A stretch of 64,000 nt of DNA, taken from assembly GCA_021791195.1 (NCBI GenBank), contig JAJYXB010000022.1, forward strand, positions 144,245 to 208,244. The letters run 5' to 3'. Source of the stretch: Actinomycetes bacterium (GTDB lineage Bacteria; Actinomycetota; Thermoleophilia; BMS3ABIN01). This document shows positions 39,153-45,911 of this stretch, one piece after another (position 1 is the stretch's first letter; every line of letters starts with the position of its first letter). The position numbers were made by a program, and so were the translations under genes. The notes beneath the pieces were generated by a model that saw only the letters and a list, made by a program, of their open reading frames with translations, had not been told where the DNA came from and did not search any database.

Positions 39153-40256
39153 ATGTTGCAGGAACTGAAGATCGGCGATCTGACCGCCAGGCTGCCGATC
39201 GTCCAGGGCGGAATGGGAGTGGGGATCTCACTGGCCGGCCTGGCCGCCGCCGTTGCTGACGAGGGCGCCATCGGCGTCATCGCCGCTGCCGGCATCGGCA
39301 TGCCGGAGCCGGATTTCTTCTCCAATTATCTGGAAGCCAACATCCGTGCCCTGGAAAAAGAAATCGGCAAGGCGCGCGGCCTGACCGACGGCATCCTCGG
39401 CGTCAACATCATGGTGGCGCTTTCGGATTACGACAATATGGTGAACGTCGCGGTTGACCAAAAAATCGACATCATCTTTTCCGGCGGTGGGCTGCCGCTC
39501 GATTTGCCCCAGCTGATCCGTGGCAGGTACCGTCCCAAGCTGGTGCCGATCGTTTCCTCGGCGCGGGCGGCGCGGTTGATCTGCAAACGCTGGTCGGCAC
39601 GCCATCATTGTCTGCCTGATGCTTTTGTGGTAGAAGGTCCCCTGGCCGGCGGTCATCTGGGATTCAAGGAGGAGCAGCTGGGCGATCCGGCATTCACTCT
39701 GGACCGGCTCGTGCCGCAGGTGATAGAGACCGTCAGGCCGTTTGCTGAAGGCAGCGGCAAAGAGATCCCCGTCATCGCCGCCGGCGGCATCTACACCGGC
39801 CGCGACATCTCCCGCTTCCTGGGCATGGGCGCTGCCGGCGTGCAGCTGGGTACGCGCTTTGTCACCACTCGGGAATGCAACGCCTCGGCTGAGTTCAAGC
39901 AGGCATACATCAACGCCAGCGCCGATGACATCGTCATCATCAAGAGCCCTGTAGGCATGCCGGGCCGGGCGATCCGCAACCGCTTCCTGGATGAAGTCGG
40001 CCAGGGAAAGAAGAAGCCCTATCGCTGCCCCTATCATTGCATCAAGACCTGCGATCACAAGAACAGTCCTTATTGCATCTTCTTTGCTCTGGTCAATGCC
40101 AAGCGCGGACAGCTAAAACATGGATTCGCTTTCGCCGGCGCCAACGCCTACCGGGCTGAAGGAATCGTCACCGTGCGGGAACTGATCGAGACTCTGGTGG
40201 CGGAAGTTGAGGAAGCCGAAGCCCAGGAGGGAACAAAAGTGGAGGAAAAAAGCTGA
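39153..40256 (+). CDS. nitronate monooxygenase/enoyl-ACP reductase II-like flavoprotein
   Basis: A 367-residue FMN TIM-barrel protein of the NPD/FabK group. Seen: LPIVQGGMGVGISLAGLAAA, ILGVNIMVALSDYDNMV, FVVEGPLAGGHLGF with the catalytic-type His, IPVIAAGGIYTGRD and GAAGVQLGTRFVTTRECNAS. A four-Cys segment CPYHCIKTC then SPYC near residues 290-310 is shared with a subgroup of anaerobe proteins. The substrate is unknown; it could be a nitronate monooxygenase or an enoyl reductase. The ATG at 39153 is used; a GTG at 39123 is within the preceding terminator. Confidence 0.9.
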   Translation: MLQELKIGDLTARLPIVQGGMGVGISLAGLAAAVADEGAIGVIAAAGIGMPEPDFFSNYLEANIRALEKEIGKARGLTDGILGVNIMVALSDYDNMVNVAVDQKIDIIFSGGGLPLDLPQLIRGRYRPKLVPIVSSARAARLICKRWSARHHCLPDAFVVEGPLAGGHLGFKEEQLGDPAFTLDRLVPQVIETVRPFAEGSGKEIPVIAAGGIYTGRDISRFLGMGAAGVQLGTRFVTTRECNASAEFKQAYINASADDIVIIKSPVGMPGRAIRNRFLDEVGQGKKKPYRCPYHCIKTCDHKNSPYCIFFALVNAKRGQLKHGFAFAGANAYRAEGIVTVRELIETLVAEVEEAEAQEGTKVEEKS

Positions 40257-40280
40257 CATAAGCATGTCTGCAAGTACGCA

Positions 40281-40309
40281 TTGACATAATTCACCAGCAG
40301 AGGTAAATT
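40281..40309 (+). promoter_or_regulatory. promoter of a candidate small RNA
   Basis: TTGACA (40281-40286), a 17-nt spacer and TAAATT (40304-40309). No coding frame with a ribosome-binding site follows. Confidence 0.6.
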
Positions 40310-40315
40310 AATGCG

Positions 40316-40434
40316 CCTCCAATTGTTGGCTTCCTTTCGGGCGGAAAGGCGATTGGAGTGAGGCTGGGCAATAAACAGGATTCATGGTAGGACAATTCAG
40401 GACGACTGGTCGTCAAGGAAAGTCCTACTTTTTT
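40316..40434 (+). ncRNA. candidate structured small RNA
   Basis: About 120 nt run from the inferred start to a T6 run. The first domain is CTCCAAT (40317-40323) pairing with ATTGGAG (40352-40358), enclosing CCTTTC-GGGCG-GAAAGG. The second is GTAGGAC (40387-40393) with GTCCTAC (40422-40428), enclosing a symmetric 7/7 internal loop and the hairpin GACGA-CTGG-TCGTC; six T follow at once, so it is also a terminator. The promoter is correctly spaced upstream. I do not recognise a known RNA family. Confidence 0.55.
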
Positions 40435-40438
40435 GCTC

Positions 40439-40468
40439 AAAAAATCGGACCGGCCGGCGGGCGGTCCG
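40439..40468 (-). terminator. second minus-strand terminator
   Basis: CGGACCG/CGGTCCG stem followed on the minus strand by A and six T. It backs up the terminator at 40472-40507. Confidence 0.55.
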
Positions 40469-40471
40469 AGC

Positions 40472-40507
40472 AAAAAACAGGCCGAAGGAGGTGAAGCTCC
40501 TTCGGCC
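40472..40507 (-). terminator. strong minus-strand intrinsic terminator
   Basis: A perfect 11-bp stem GGCCGAAGGAG/CTCCTTCGGCC with a 6-nt loop. On the minus strand TG and six T follow. Confidence 0.8.
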
Positions 40508-40552
40508 CAAGCCAGGTAAATAGCACCGGATGAGGATGCATTTTGCATGGCT
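40472..40552 (-). ncRNA. candidate convergent small RNA, minus strand
   Basis: About 80 nt between the minus-strand promoter and the strong terminator at 40472-40507. It contains an ATGCAAAATGCAT palindrome near its 5' end and no ribosome-binding site. It converges on the plus-strand candidate RNA at 40316-40434, separated by about 40 nt. Confidence 0.4.
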
Positions 40553-40558
40553 ATTTCT

Positions 40559-40588
40559 ATTCTAGGCTAATTGGGAAGCAAGTGACAA
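40559..40588 (-). promoter_or_regulatory. minus-strand promoter of the convergent small RNA
   Basis: On the minus strand TTGTCA (40588-40583), an 18-nt spacer, and TAGAAT (40564-40559). Confidence 0.5.
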
Positions 40589-40639
40589 AGTATGTGAGAG
40601 CCGAGCGGAACTGGTCCAGAAGCGGGCAGGCGTGCGGCC

Positions 40640-40810
40640 ATAAAGAAAACTTGACAAATAATATCAACATTTCAAACTAAATAATATGATACGGATTAAC
40701 CATCAATATCAATATTCTGCATCATGTTAATGGTTCAATAACGAGTAGAATATCAACCATGTCCAATTAAAACTTTTACGGTTAGTTATTTTATATTTAG
40801 TATTGCGAGC
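40640..40810. other. AT-rich intergenic block upstream of the secreted-protein genes
   Basis: The block is strikingly AT-rich against a GC-rich background. It contains TTGACA at 40651, but no -10 at a good distance, and many ATAT/TTAA runs. It probably holds the control region of the gene at 40882 or is relict foreign DNA. No gene is seen in it. Confidence 0.4.
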
Positions 40811-40881
40811 TCCGGCGCTCAGACAGAAAGTAGCAGGCACAACGAAAAATAAAGCGGTTAAGCTTTTGCCAAGGGTAAGGG

Positions 40882-41697
40882 ATGGGGACGCAGGTGAGGT
40901 TAAACAATCACGCACTTCTGCGCGTGGAGCTATGTGCGCTGATTTTTTTGCTCCCGGTCATGTTGTTCGGGGGTCAGCTGGCGGCTGACGCGCGGGCGGG
41001 GACTGGAGCCGGCATGCCGGCCCCGGGCGGGAGCGCTCTTTTCACGGCTGGTGGCAGCCTGGCGGTTTCCTACCTTGGACCGCTGAATCAGATCACTGTC
41101 TCCAACCCGGTGGTGACCGCCAACGCGGTTGCCGGCGCCTATGCCTTCCAGGGGGCAACGCTTCAACTCGCGGGCGTGAACCAGGATTATCCATGGGACG
41201 CCACCTTTTACTTCTTTGGCTGCTCGCTCTCCCCGGCTGGGGCGGTCAGCTGCCCCACTAGCGGACTTCCGGTCGCCCGCTATACCGCGACAGTCTCGGT
41301 GTCGGACACGAACGGCGGTATCGCCGATGCCACCGGCAATTTCGATGTCACGTGTAATGGCACGGAACCGCCGCTCGGTCTTTCGCAGACGAACGCTTAC
41401 TGGCAGACATTATCCGATTACCAAAACCGGATTCTCTCGGTTGATTTCTTCATATCGAATCCGTCGATCAACGCAGCCCATGATGTCACTGTTGTCGGCG
41501 CCCCGAGTACCAATGCGGTCATGCTTACCAATCCGCTGCCGCAGCCGGCCAGCATCCCTGCCGGCGCAGACTTCAACTTTACCCTTCGATACATAGTGCC
41601 TGCGGGCATCGCGTCATTCAATACGACCATCTACGCGACCGCGCAGGATATGTGTGGCGCCCGGTTCAGTTATCCGGCGCCGTTTCCAGGCAGTTGA
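40882..41697 (+). CDS. secreted protein with two modules shared with its neighbour
   Basis: A 271-residue exported protein. A signal anchor (LCALIFLLPVMLFGGQLAA, about 17-35) is followed by an Ig-like domain (about 65-160: ITVSNPVVTANAVAGA, SCPTSGL, YTATVSVSDTNGGIADATGN). A similar domain lies inside the protein at 41801 (VGNPTVTATAVAGA, SCPTSGL, YTATVTVADGNSKMADSTGN). The last 100 residues (AYWQTLSDYQNRILSVDFFI to YPAPFPG) are the C-terminal module shared with 37547, 41801 and 45912. AAGGGTAAGGG precedes the ATG. No enzyme motif is seen. Confidence 0.8.
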   Translation: MGTQVRLNNHALLRVELCALIFLLPVMLFGGQLAADARAGTGAGMPAPGGSALFTAGGSLAVSYLGPLNQITVSNPVVTANAVAGAYAFQGATLQLAGVNQDYPWDATFYFFGCSLSPAGAVSCPTSGLPVARYTATVSVSDTNGGIADATGNFDVTCNGTEPPLGLSQTNAYWQTLSDYQNRILSVDFFISNPSINAAHDVTVVGAPSTNAVMLTNPLPQPASIPAGADFNFTLRYIVPAGIASFNTTIYATAQDMCGARFSYPAPFPGS

Positions 41698-41800
41698 CCA
41701 AAACAAAGTCGGCAAGTGGTGATCCGCGATCAAGGAGGTGAATCCGAGGGCACCGGATGGGGGTCAATTTAATCAAGCAAGCACTGAGGAGCGAAGGATA

Positions 41801-44800
41801 ATGAGGAAAATCGGTTTTTTGAGTGTGGTTATCATCCTGCTGATAGCCGCCCTTGCAGTCAATTACGCCAGCGCGGCGACACCGCTGTACGTTTCGCCGG
41901 CCGGCAGTGATACTTCCAACAACTGTCAGTCAGGCGCCACCCCTTGTGCGACCATCCAGTACGCGATTGGCCAGGCGACGGCAGGCGACACGATCGATGT
42001 GGCAGCGGGGACGTATAACGAGAACGTCACCGTTAACAAATCGCTGACGCTGACGGGCGCCGGCGCCTCCAGCACTACGATCGCCGGCGGTAGGACGGGG
42101 ACAACCCCTGTCACGGTGGCGGCCGACGGGGTCACTATTCAGGGCGTCACCGTGACCAATCCCAACGGCGCCGTCGGAATTTACTCCGCTGATCACAGCA
42201 ACTTGACCATCACCAACAACAGCATCACCGGTGTCGGCACCTCTCTCCCGAGCTGTCCGGTCGCCCCCAGCAGTTGCACCGATTCCGGTATCGAGGTGAT
42301 ATCATCGGCGGCCGCTGTTGACAGCGTCAATATCACCAACAACCAGATCAGCGCGATCTCTGGCGCAGATTACACCAGCGCCGCTGGCGTCGCCATCGGC
42401 TGGTCGGGCGGCAGTCAGAGCATCACAAAACTGGTTATTCAGGGAAACACGATAACCAACGTCAAGAGCTCCATTTTGGCCTGGCATCAAGGCCACGGCG
42501 CCTACGGCGTGCTCATCAACCATGGCACCGCCAGCCAGACTGTGGCGCCTCAGATCAAGGACAACCACATCAACAACCTGGAGGGTCTCTGGGCGCACGG
42601 CATAGGCCTGGAAGGGGACACCCCCAACGCGGTCGTGACGGGAAACACTATCGATCATCTGACTGATCATAAATCGCCTGCCGATCCCGATGCCGCCGGC
42701 GTTGAGGTGGAGACCAATCCTTCCGCCAGTACTTTGACAATCAGTGGCAACAGCTTCACCAACATGTGGTGGGGCGTGCGCAATGCCACTGCTCTACCGG
42801 TTAACGCGGCGGGCAATTACTGGGGAGATAACGATCCCAGCAATAACGTGGGCAGCCCCGGTGGCGGCCTCATCGATTATTCGCCCTGGTGGGAGGCGAA
42901 CTATGTAGGAGATCCGCACACGTCTCTCTGGCTCTGGGGCACCAACGACTCCATCCAGGATGCGGTTAACGCGGCGGCCGCCGGCGACACTATCAATGTG
43001 GCGGCGGGCACGTACACTGAGCAGATCGCGGCCGTCGGCAAGGACAACCTGACGATCAATGGTGCTGGCGTAGGTAGCACCACCATCCAGTCGCCGGCGA
43101 CGCTGGCCACGCAGTTTAAGGTCGGCAGCGTCGACCGAAAGCCGGTCGTTTTTGTGACCGGCTCTACGGGAGACGTCATCCAGAACCTGACCGTCGATGG
43201 CCTGGGTCTGGGCGGCTCCAATGTCAGCTTCTCGGGCATCGCCTTCCACAATGCAGGCGGCACCGTCCAGAACACCTCCATCGTCAACGTCGCGCCCACA
43301 CCGCTGGATGGTAACGGCAACGGCGTCGGGCTCTACGTCTACAACGATGACGGGACTGCGCGCACGGTGAACGTGAGCAACAATACCATCAACGCCTACG
43401 GGAAGAACGGTATGGCGCTCAGCGGCAACGGCCTGACCGCGAATGTGACCGGCAATACCGTGACTGGCGCCGGGCCTACCAGCGTCATCGCCCAGAACGG
43501 CATCCAGATGAGCTACGGTGCCTCCGGCACCGTCGCGAACAATACCGTGTCCGGCAACTTCGATACGGACATTACTTACGCTGCCACCAACAACGATCCC
43601 GCATCCGATCCGGATGCCGACGGGGCGGCCGGCGTACTGCTCTACAACGCCAACAATGCCACGGTGTCGAATAACACCATCACCGGCAACCAGTTCGGCG
43701 TCTGGAGCGTTGCCTCAGCCAGCCTGTCAATCCAGAATAACGCCATTACCGGCGCCGCCCATAACGGCAACGGCTTCCCGACCGGTATCGCCATCTGGAC
43801 AAACGACCAGTGGGGTTCGTACTTTAGTGTTCCTGCTGGCGGAGTTGCGACCGCGGGTTCCATCAACGGAAATACGCTGTCTACCCTCGATTACGGTCTG
43901 CTCGTCCGGCAGTACGATGCGGGCGGCGCGACGTCAAGCGTCGTGGCGCATTCCAATAGCATCGCCGCCGGTTCGCTAGACGGCGCGTTCAGTAACTCCG
44001 CCTTCGACGCCCGAGGCAACTGGTGGGGCGACGCCAGCGGGCCATCCGGCGTTGGCACCGGCACCGGTGTCCCGGTTAGTGCGAATGTGAATTACACGCC
44101 CTGGCTCGGCTCGGCCGATCTCACCGCACCGGCGGTCGCCTACGTCGCGCCCACCGGCACGATCAACGTCGGCAATCCGACGGTGACGGCAACCGCGGTC
44201 GCGGGCGCGTCGTCCAGCCTGAGCGCGAAGATGCAGCTGGCCGGCCCTAATCCGGGCAATAGCTGGGGAGCTTACAACACGTATATCATCAGCTGTACGG
44301 TTGACAACAGCGGCAATATCAGCTGCCCCACCTCCGGACTCGCTTCTCCGCTGGTCCCCGGCAACTATACGGCGACGGTGACGGTCGCGGATGGCAATAG
44401 CAAGATGGCCGATTCGACCGGCAACTTCACCATCGTCGACAACACGCCTCCGGTGACCACGGACAACGCTCCGGCCACCTGGCAGAACCATGATGTGACG
44501 GTGACGCTCAGCTGCACCGATGACATCACCGGTTGCGCCTCGACCACCTATGCGGTGGACGGCGGCACTCCCCAGACCGGCAATTCGGTTACGATCAGCG
44601 CTGAAGGCAGCCATACGATCACGTACCACTCGGTCGACAACGCCGGCAACGTCGAAAGCGACAAGACGGCCACGGTGAAGATCGACAAGACCAATCCGAC
44701 GATCAGTGCCAGCGCCACAACAACCAACGGCACATACACCGCCGGTACCTGGACCAACCAGTCCGTGACGGTGCACTTCACGTGCTCCGATTCCGGCTCC

Positions 44801-45547
44801 GGTATCGCCAGCTGTCCGGCTGATGTCGTCTACAGCAGCGACGGTGTCACCGCCACCACCAGCGGCACGGCCACCGACAAAGCTGGCAACAGCGCCAGCG
44901 CCAGCTTCGGCTCGGTCAACATCGACAAGACCGCGCCGGTCGTGGCGATCACCTCGCCGACGCCTCTGTACGTACCTGCCATTACCGGCATGGTGAGCGA
45001 CGCGGCTACTTCCAGCGGTTCGCTGGTGGCCACCATGAGCATCGATGGCGCCGCGGCGACGTCGTGTTCGATCTCGGCGGGCGGCAACATCGACTGCCCG
45101 ATCGGTCCGGGTGTAAGCAACGGCAGCCGCAGCGTCACCATCTCGGTGACTGACGGCGCCGGCAATACGGGCACGACGGCTCCGAGCACGATCGACTACG
45201 AAGCTCATGGCCAGCCCAGCCTGGGCGTCTCGGTGACGCGCGTCTACTGGGCCAGCTACAGCGACTACACCGCTGACCGCCTGAGTGTGGACTACAAGCT
45301 GACTAACGGCTCGACCGGCATCACCGCGGTCAATGTGCAGATCGTCGGCACCCACAGCACGAATGGTGTCATGCTGTCGACGGGCACGCCGGTCGTCGTG
45401 GGCGACATCCTGGCAGGAGCCGGTCAGAGCTTCACGCTCCAGTACCTGGTCCCGTCGGGCACGTCCCAGTTCGTGACCAGCCTGTACGCGACCGCTCAGG
45501 ATCCGACCGGCACGAGTTACAGCTACCCGGGTCCGTATACACCATAA
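41801..45547 (+). CDS. large secreted beta-helix and Ig-like repeat protein
   Basis: A 1248-residue exported protein starting MRKIGFLSVVIILLIAALAV. The first half carries two pectate-lyase-like parallel beta-helix blocks, each opening with a DUF1565-like turn (LYVSPAGSDTSNNCQSGATP, then GDTIDVAAGTYNENV; later GDTINVAAGTYTEQI) and ending at NYWGDN and NWWGDA caps. The second half has an Ig-like module shared with the 40882 protein, then Ig-like repeats with DNTPPVTTDNAPA, TVKIDKTNPTIS and NIDKTAPVVAI. The last 100 or so residues (RVYWASYSDYTADRLSVDYK) are the shared module. Probably a cell-surface protein interacting with glycans; function is unproven. GAAGGATA precedes the ATG. Confidence 0.85.
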   Translation: MRKIGFLSVVIILLIAALAVNYASAATPLYVSPAGSDTSNNCQSGATPCATIQYAIGQATAGDTIDVAAGTYNENVTVNKSLTLTGAGASSTTIAGGRTGTTPVTVAADGVTIQGVTVTNPNGAVGIYSADHSNLTITNNSITGVGTSLPSCPVAPSSCTDSGIEVISSAAAVDSVNITNNQISAISGADYTSAAGVAIGWSGGSQSITKLVIQGNTITNVKSSILAWHQGHGAYGVLINHGTASQTVAPQIKDNHINNLEGLWAHGIGLEGDTPNAVVTGNTIDHLTDHKSPADPDAAGVEVETNPSASTLTISGNSFTNMWWGVRNATALPVNAAGNYWGDNDPSNNVGSPGGGLIDYSPWWEANYVGDPHTSLWLWGTNDSIQDAVNAAAAGDTINVAAGTYTEQIAAVGKDNLTINGAGVGSTTIQSPATLATQFKVGSVDRKPVVFVTGSTGDVIQNLTVDGLGLGGSNVSFSGIAFHNAGGTVQNTSIVNVAPTPLDGNGNGVGLYVYNDDGTARTVNVSNNTINAYGKNGMALSGNGLTANVTGNTVTGAGPTSVIAQNGIQMSYGASGTVANNTVSGNFDTDITYAATNNDPASDPDADGAAGVLLYNANNATVSNNTITGNQFGVWSVASASLSIQNNAITGAAHNGNGFPTGIAIWTNDQWGSYFSVPAGGVATAGSINGNTLSTLDYGLLVRQYDAGGATSSVVAHSNSIAAGSLDGAFSNSAFDARGNWWGDASGPSGVGTGTGVPVSANVNYTPWLGSADLTAPAVAYVAPTGTINVGNPTVTATAVAGASSSLSAKMQLAGPNPGNSWGAYNTYIISCTVDNSGNISCPTSGLASPLVPGNYTATVTVADGNSKMADSTGNFTIVDNTPPVTTDNAPATWQNHDVTVTLSCTDDITGCASTTYAVDGGTPQTGNSVTISAEGSHTITYHSVDNAGNVESDKTATVKIDKTNPTISASATTTNGTYTAGTWTNQSVTVHFTCSDSGSGIASCPADVVYSSDGVTATTSGTATDKAGNSASASFGSVNIDKTAPVVAITSPTPLYVPAITGMVSDAATSSGSLVATMSIDGAAATSCSISAGGNIDCPIGPGVSNGSRSVTISVTDGAGNTGTTAPSTIDYEAHGQPSLGVSVTRVYWASYSDYTADRLSVDYKLTNGSTGITAVNVQIVGTHSTNGVMLSTGTPVVVGDILAGAGQSFTLQYLVPSGTSQFVTSLYATAQDPTGTSYSYPGPYTP

Positions 45548-45586
45548 GCAGGTCGAGTCAGCAAAGCTGATTCAGGATCACGGCAA

Positions 45587-45616
45587 GTGGGGCGGGTCCA
45601 CAAGGATCCGCCCCAC
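45587..45616 (+). terminator. 13-bp hairpin after the large beta-helix gene
   Basis: GTGGGGCGGGTCC pairs with GGATCCGCCCCAC (one G-T) across ACAA, 40 nt past the stop. No T-run follows, so it is a U-less terminator or 3'-end stabiliser. Confidence 0.6.
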
Positions 45617-45685
45617 ACTCCACCCGCAAGGAGGAGATTGCCTGAGAAATCCGACGGTTGGCTTTGAGACAATACATGTTAGTTA

Positions 45686-45713
45686 TTGACAAATTCTTTA
45701 ATTTGACTATCGT
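45686..45713 (+). promoter_or_regulatory. promoter of the small peptide gene
   Basis: TTGACA (45686-45691), a 16-nt spacer and TATCGT (45708-45713), about 30 nt before the peptide's start codon. Confidence 0.5.
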
Positions 45714-45743
45714 TATGGAACGAACTGAATAAAGGAGGAGCTC

Positions 45744-45872
45744 ATGAATGATGAAAAGAGTCAGCCTGAGCCGTATGTCAAGCCGGAGCTGGTGAAGCAC
45801 GAGAACCTGAAGGACATCACTTTAGCGTGCGCGCGGTGGCAGTGCAGCATCAAGGTTCCGGTTTCTCCCTGA
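45744..45872 (+). CDS. 42-residue peptide, candidate RiPP precursor
   Basis: An ATG follows AAAGGAGGAG by 3 nt, with a promoter upstream. The N-terminal part is polar and contains YVKPELVKHENLKDIT (11-26), which fits the spacing of the YxxPxLxxxGxxxxxT leader motif read by RRE/PqqD-like domains, except that Glu replaces Gly at position 20. The C-terminal part is LACARWQCSIKVPVSP with a CxxxxC pair (Cys29, Cys34). There is no Asp or Glu at core positions 7-9, so a lasso ring is not possible. No radical SAM, RRE, protease or exporter gene is seen in the window. The next gene, a secreted propeller protein, begins 40 nt later and may be cotranscribed. The gene is likely; its function is inferred. 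Confidence 0.6.
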   Translation: MNDEKSQPEPYVKPELVKHENLKDITLACARWQCSIKVPVSP

Positions 45873-45911
45873 GCCACCGGCATCGGAGTTAGTGATCATA
45901 GGCTGCAAGGC

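Noticed and set aside
40291-40548. 85-codon minus-strand frame through the hairpins at 40.44-40.51 kb
   Set aside because: It would be translated from two terminator hairpins and has no ribosome-binding site.
40651-40690. Promoter at TTGACA 40651
   Set aside because: The nearest -10-like hexamer (TATGAT) is 28 nt away, too far for a standard promoter.
43976-45355. 459-codon open frame on the minus strand
   Set aside because: Antisense to the large beta-helix protein, with repetitive Asp/Arg/Ala/Val-rich content and no ribosome-binding site.
45744-45872. Lasso peptide precursor
   Set aside because: Leader spacing fits, but the core has no Asp or Glu at positions 7-9 for the macrolactam ring and no B/C enzymes are nearby.
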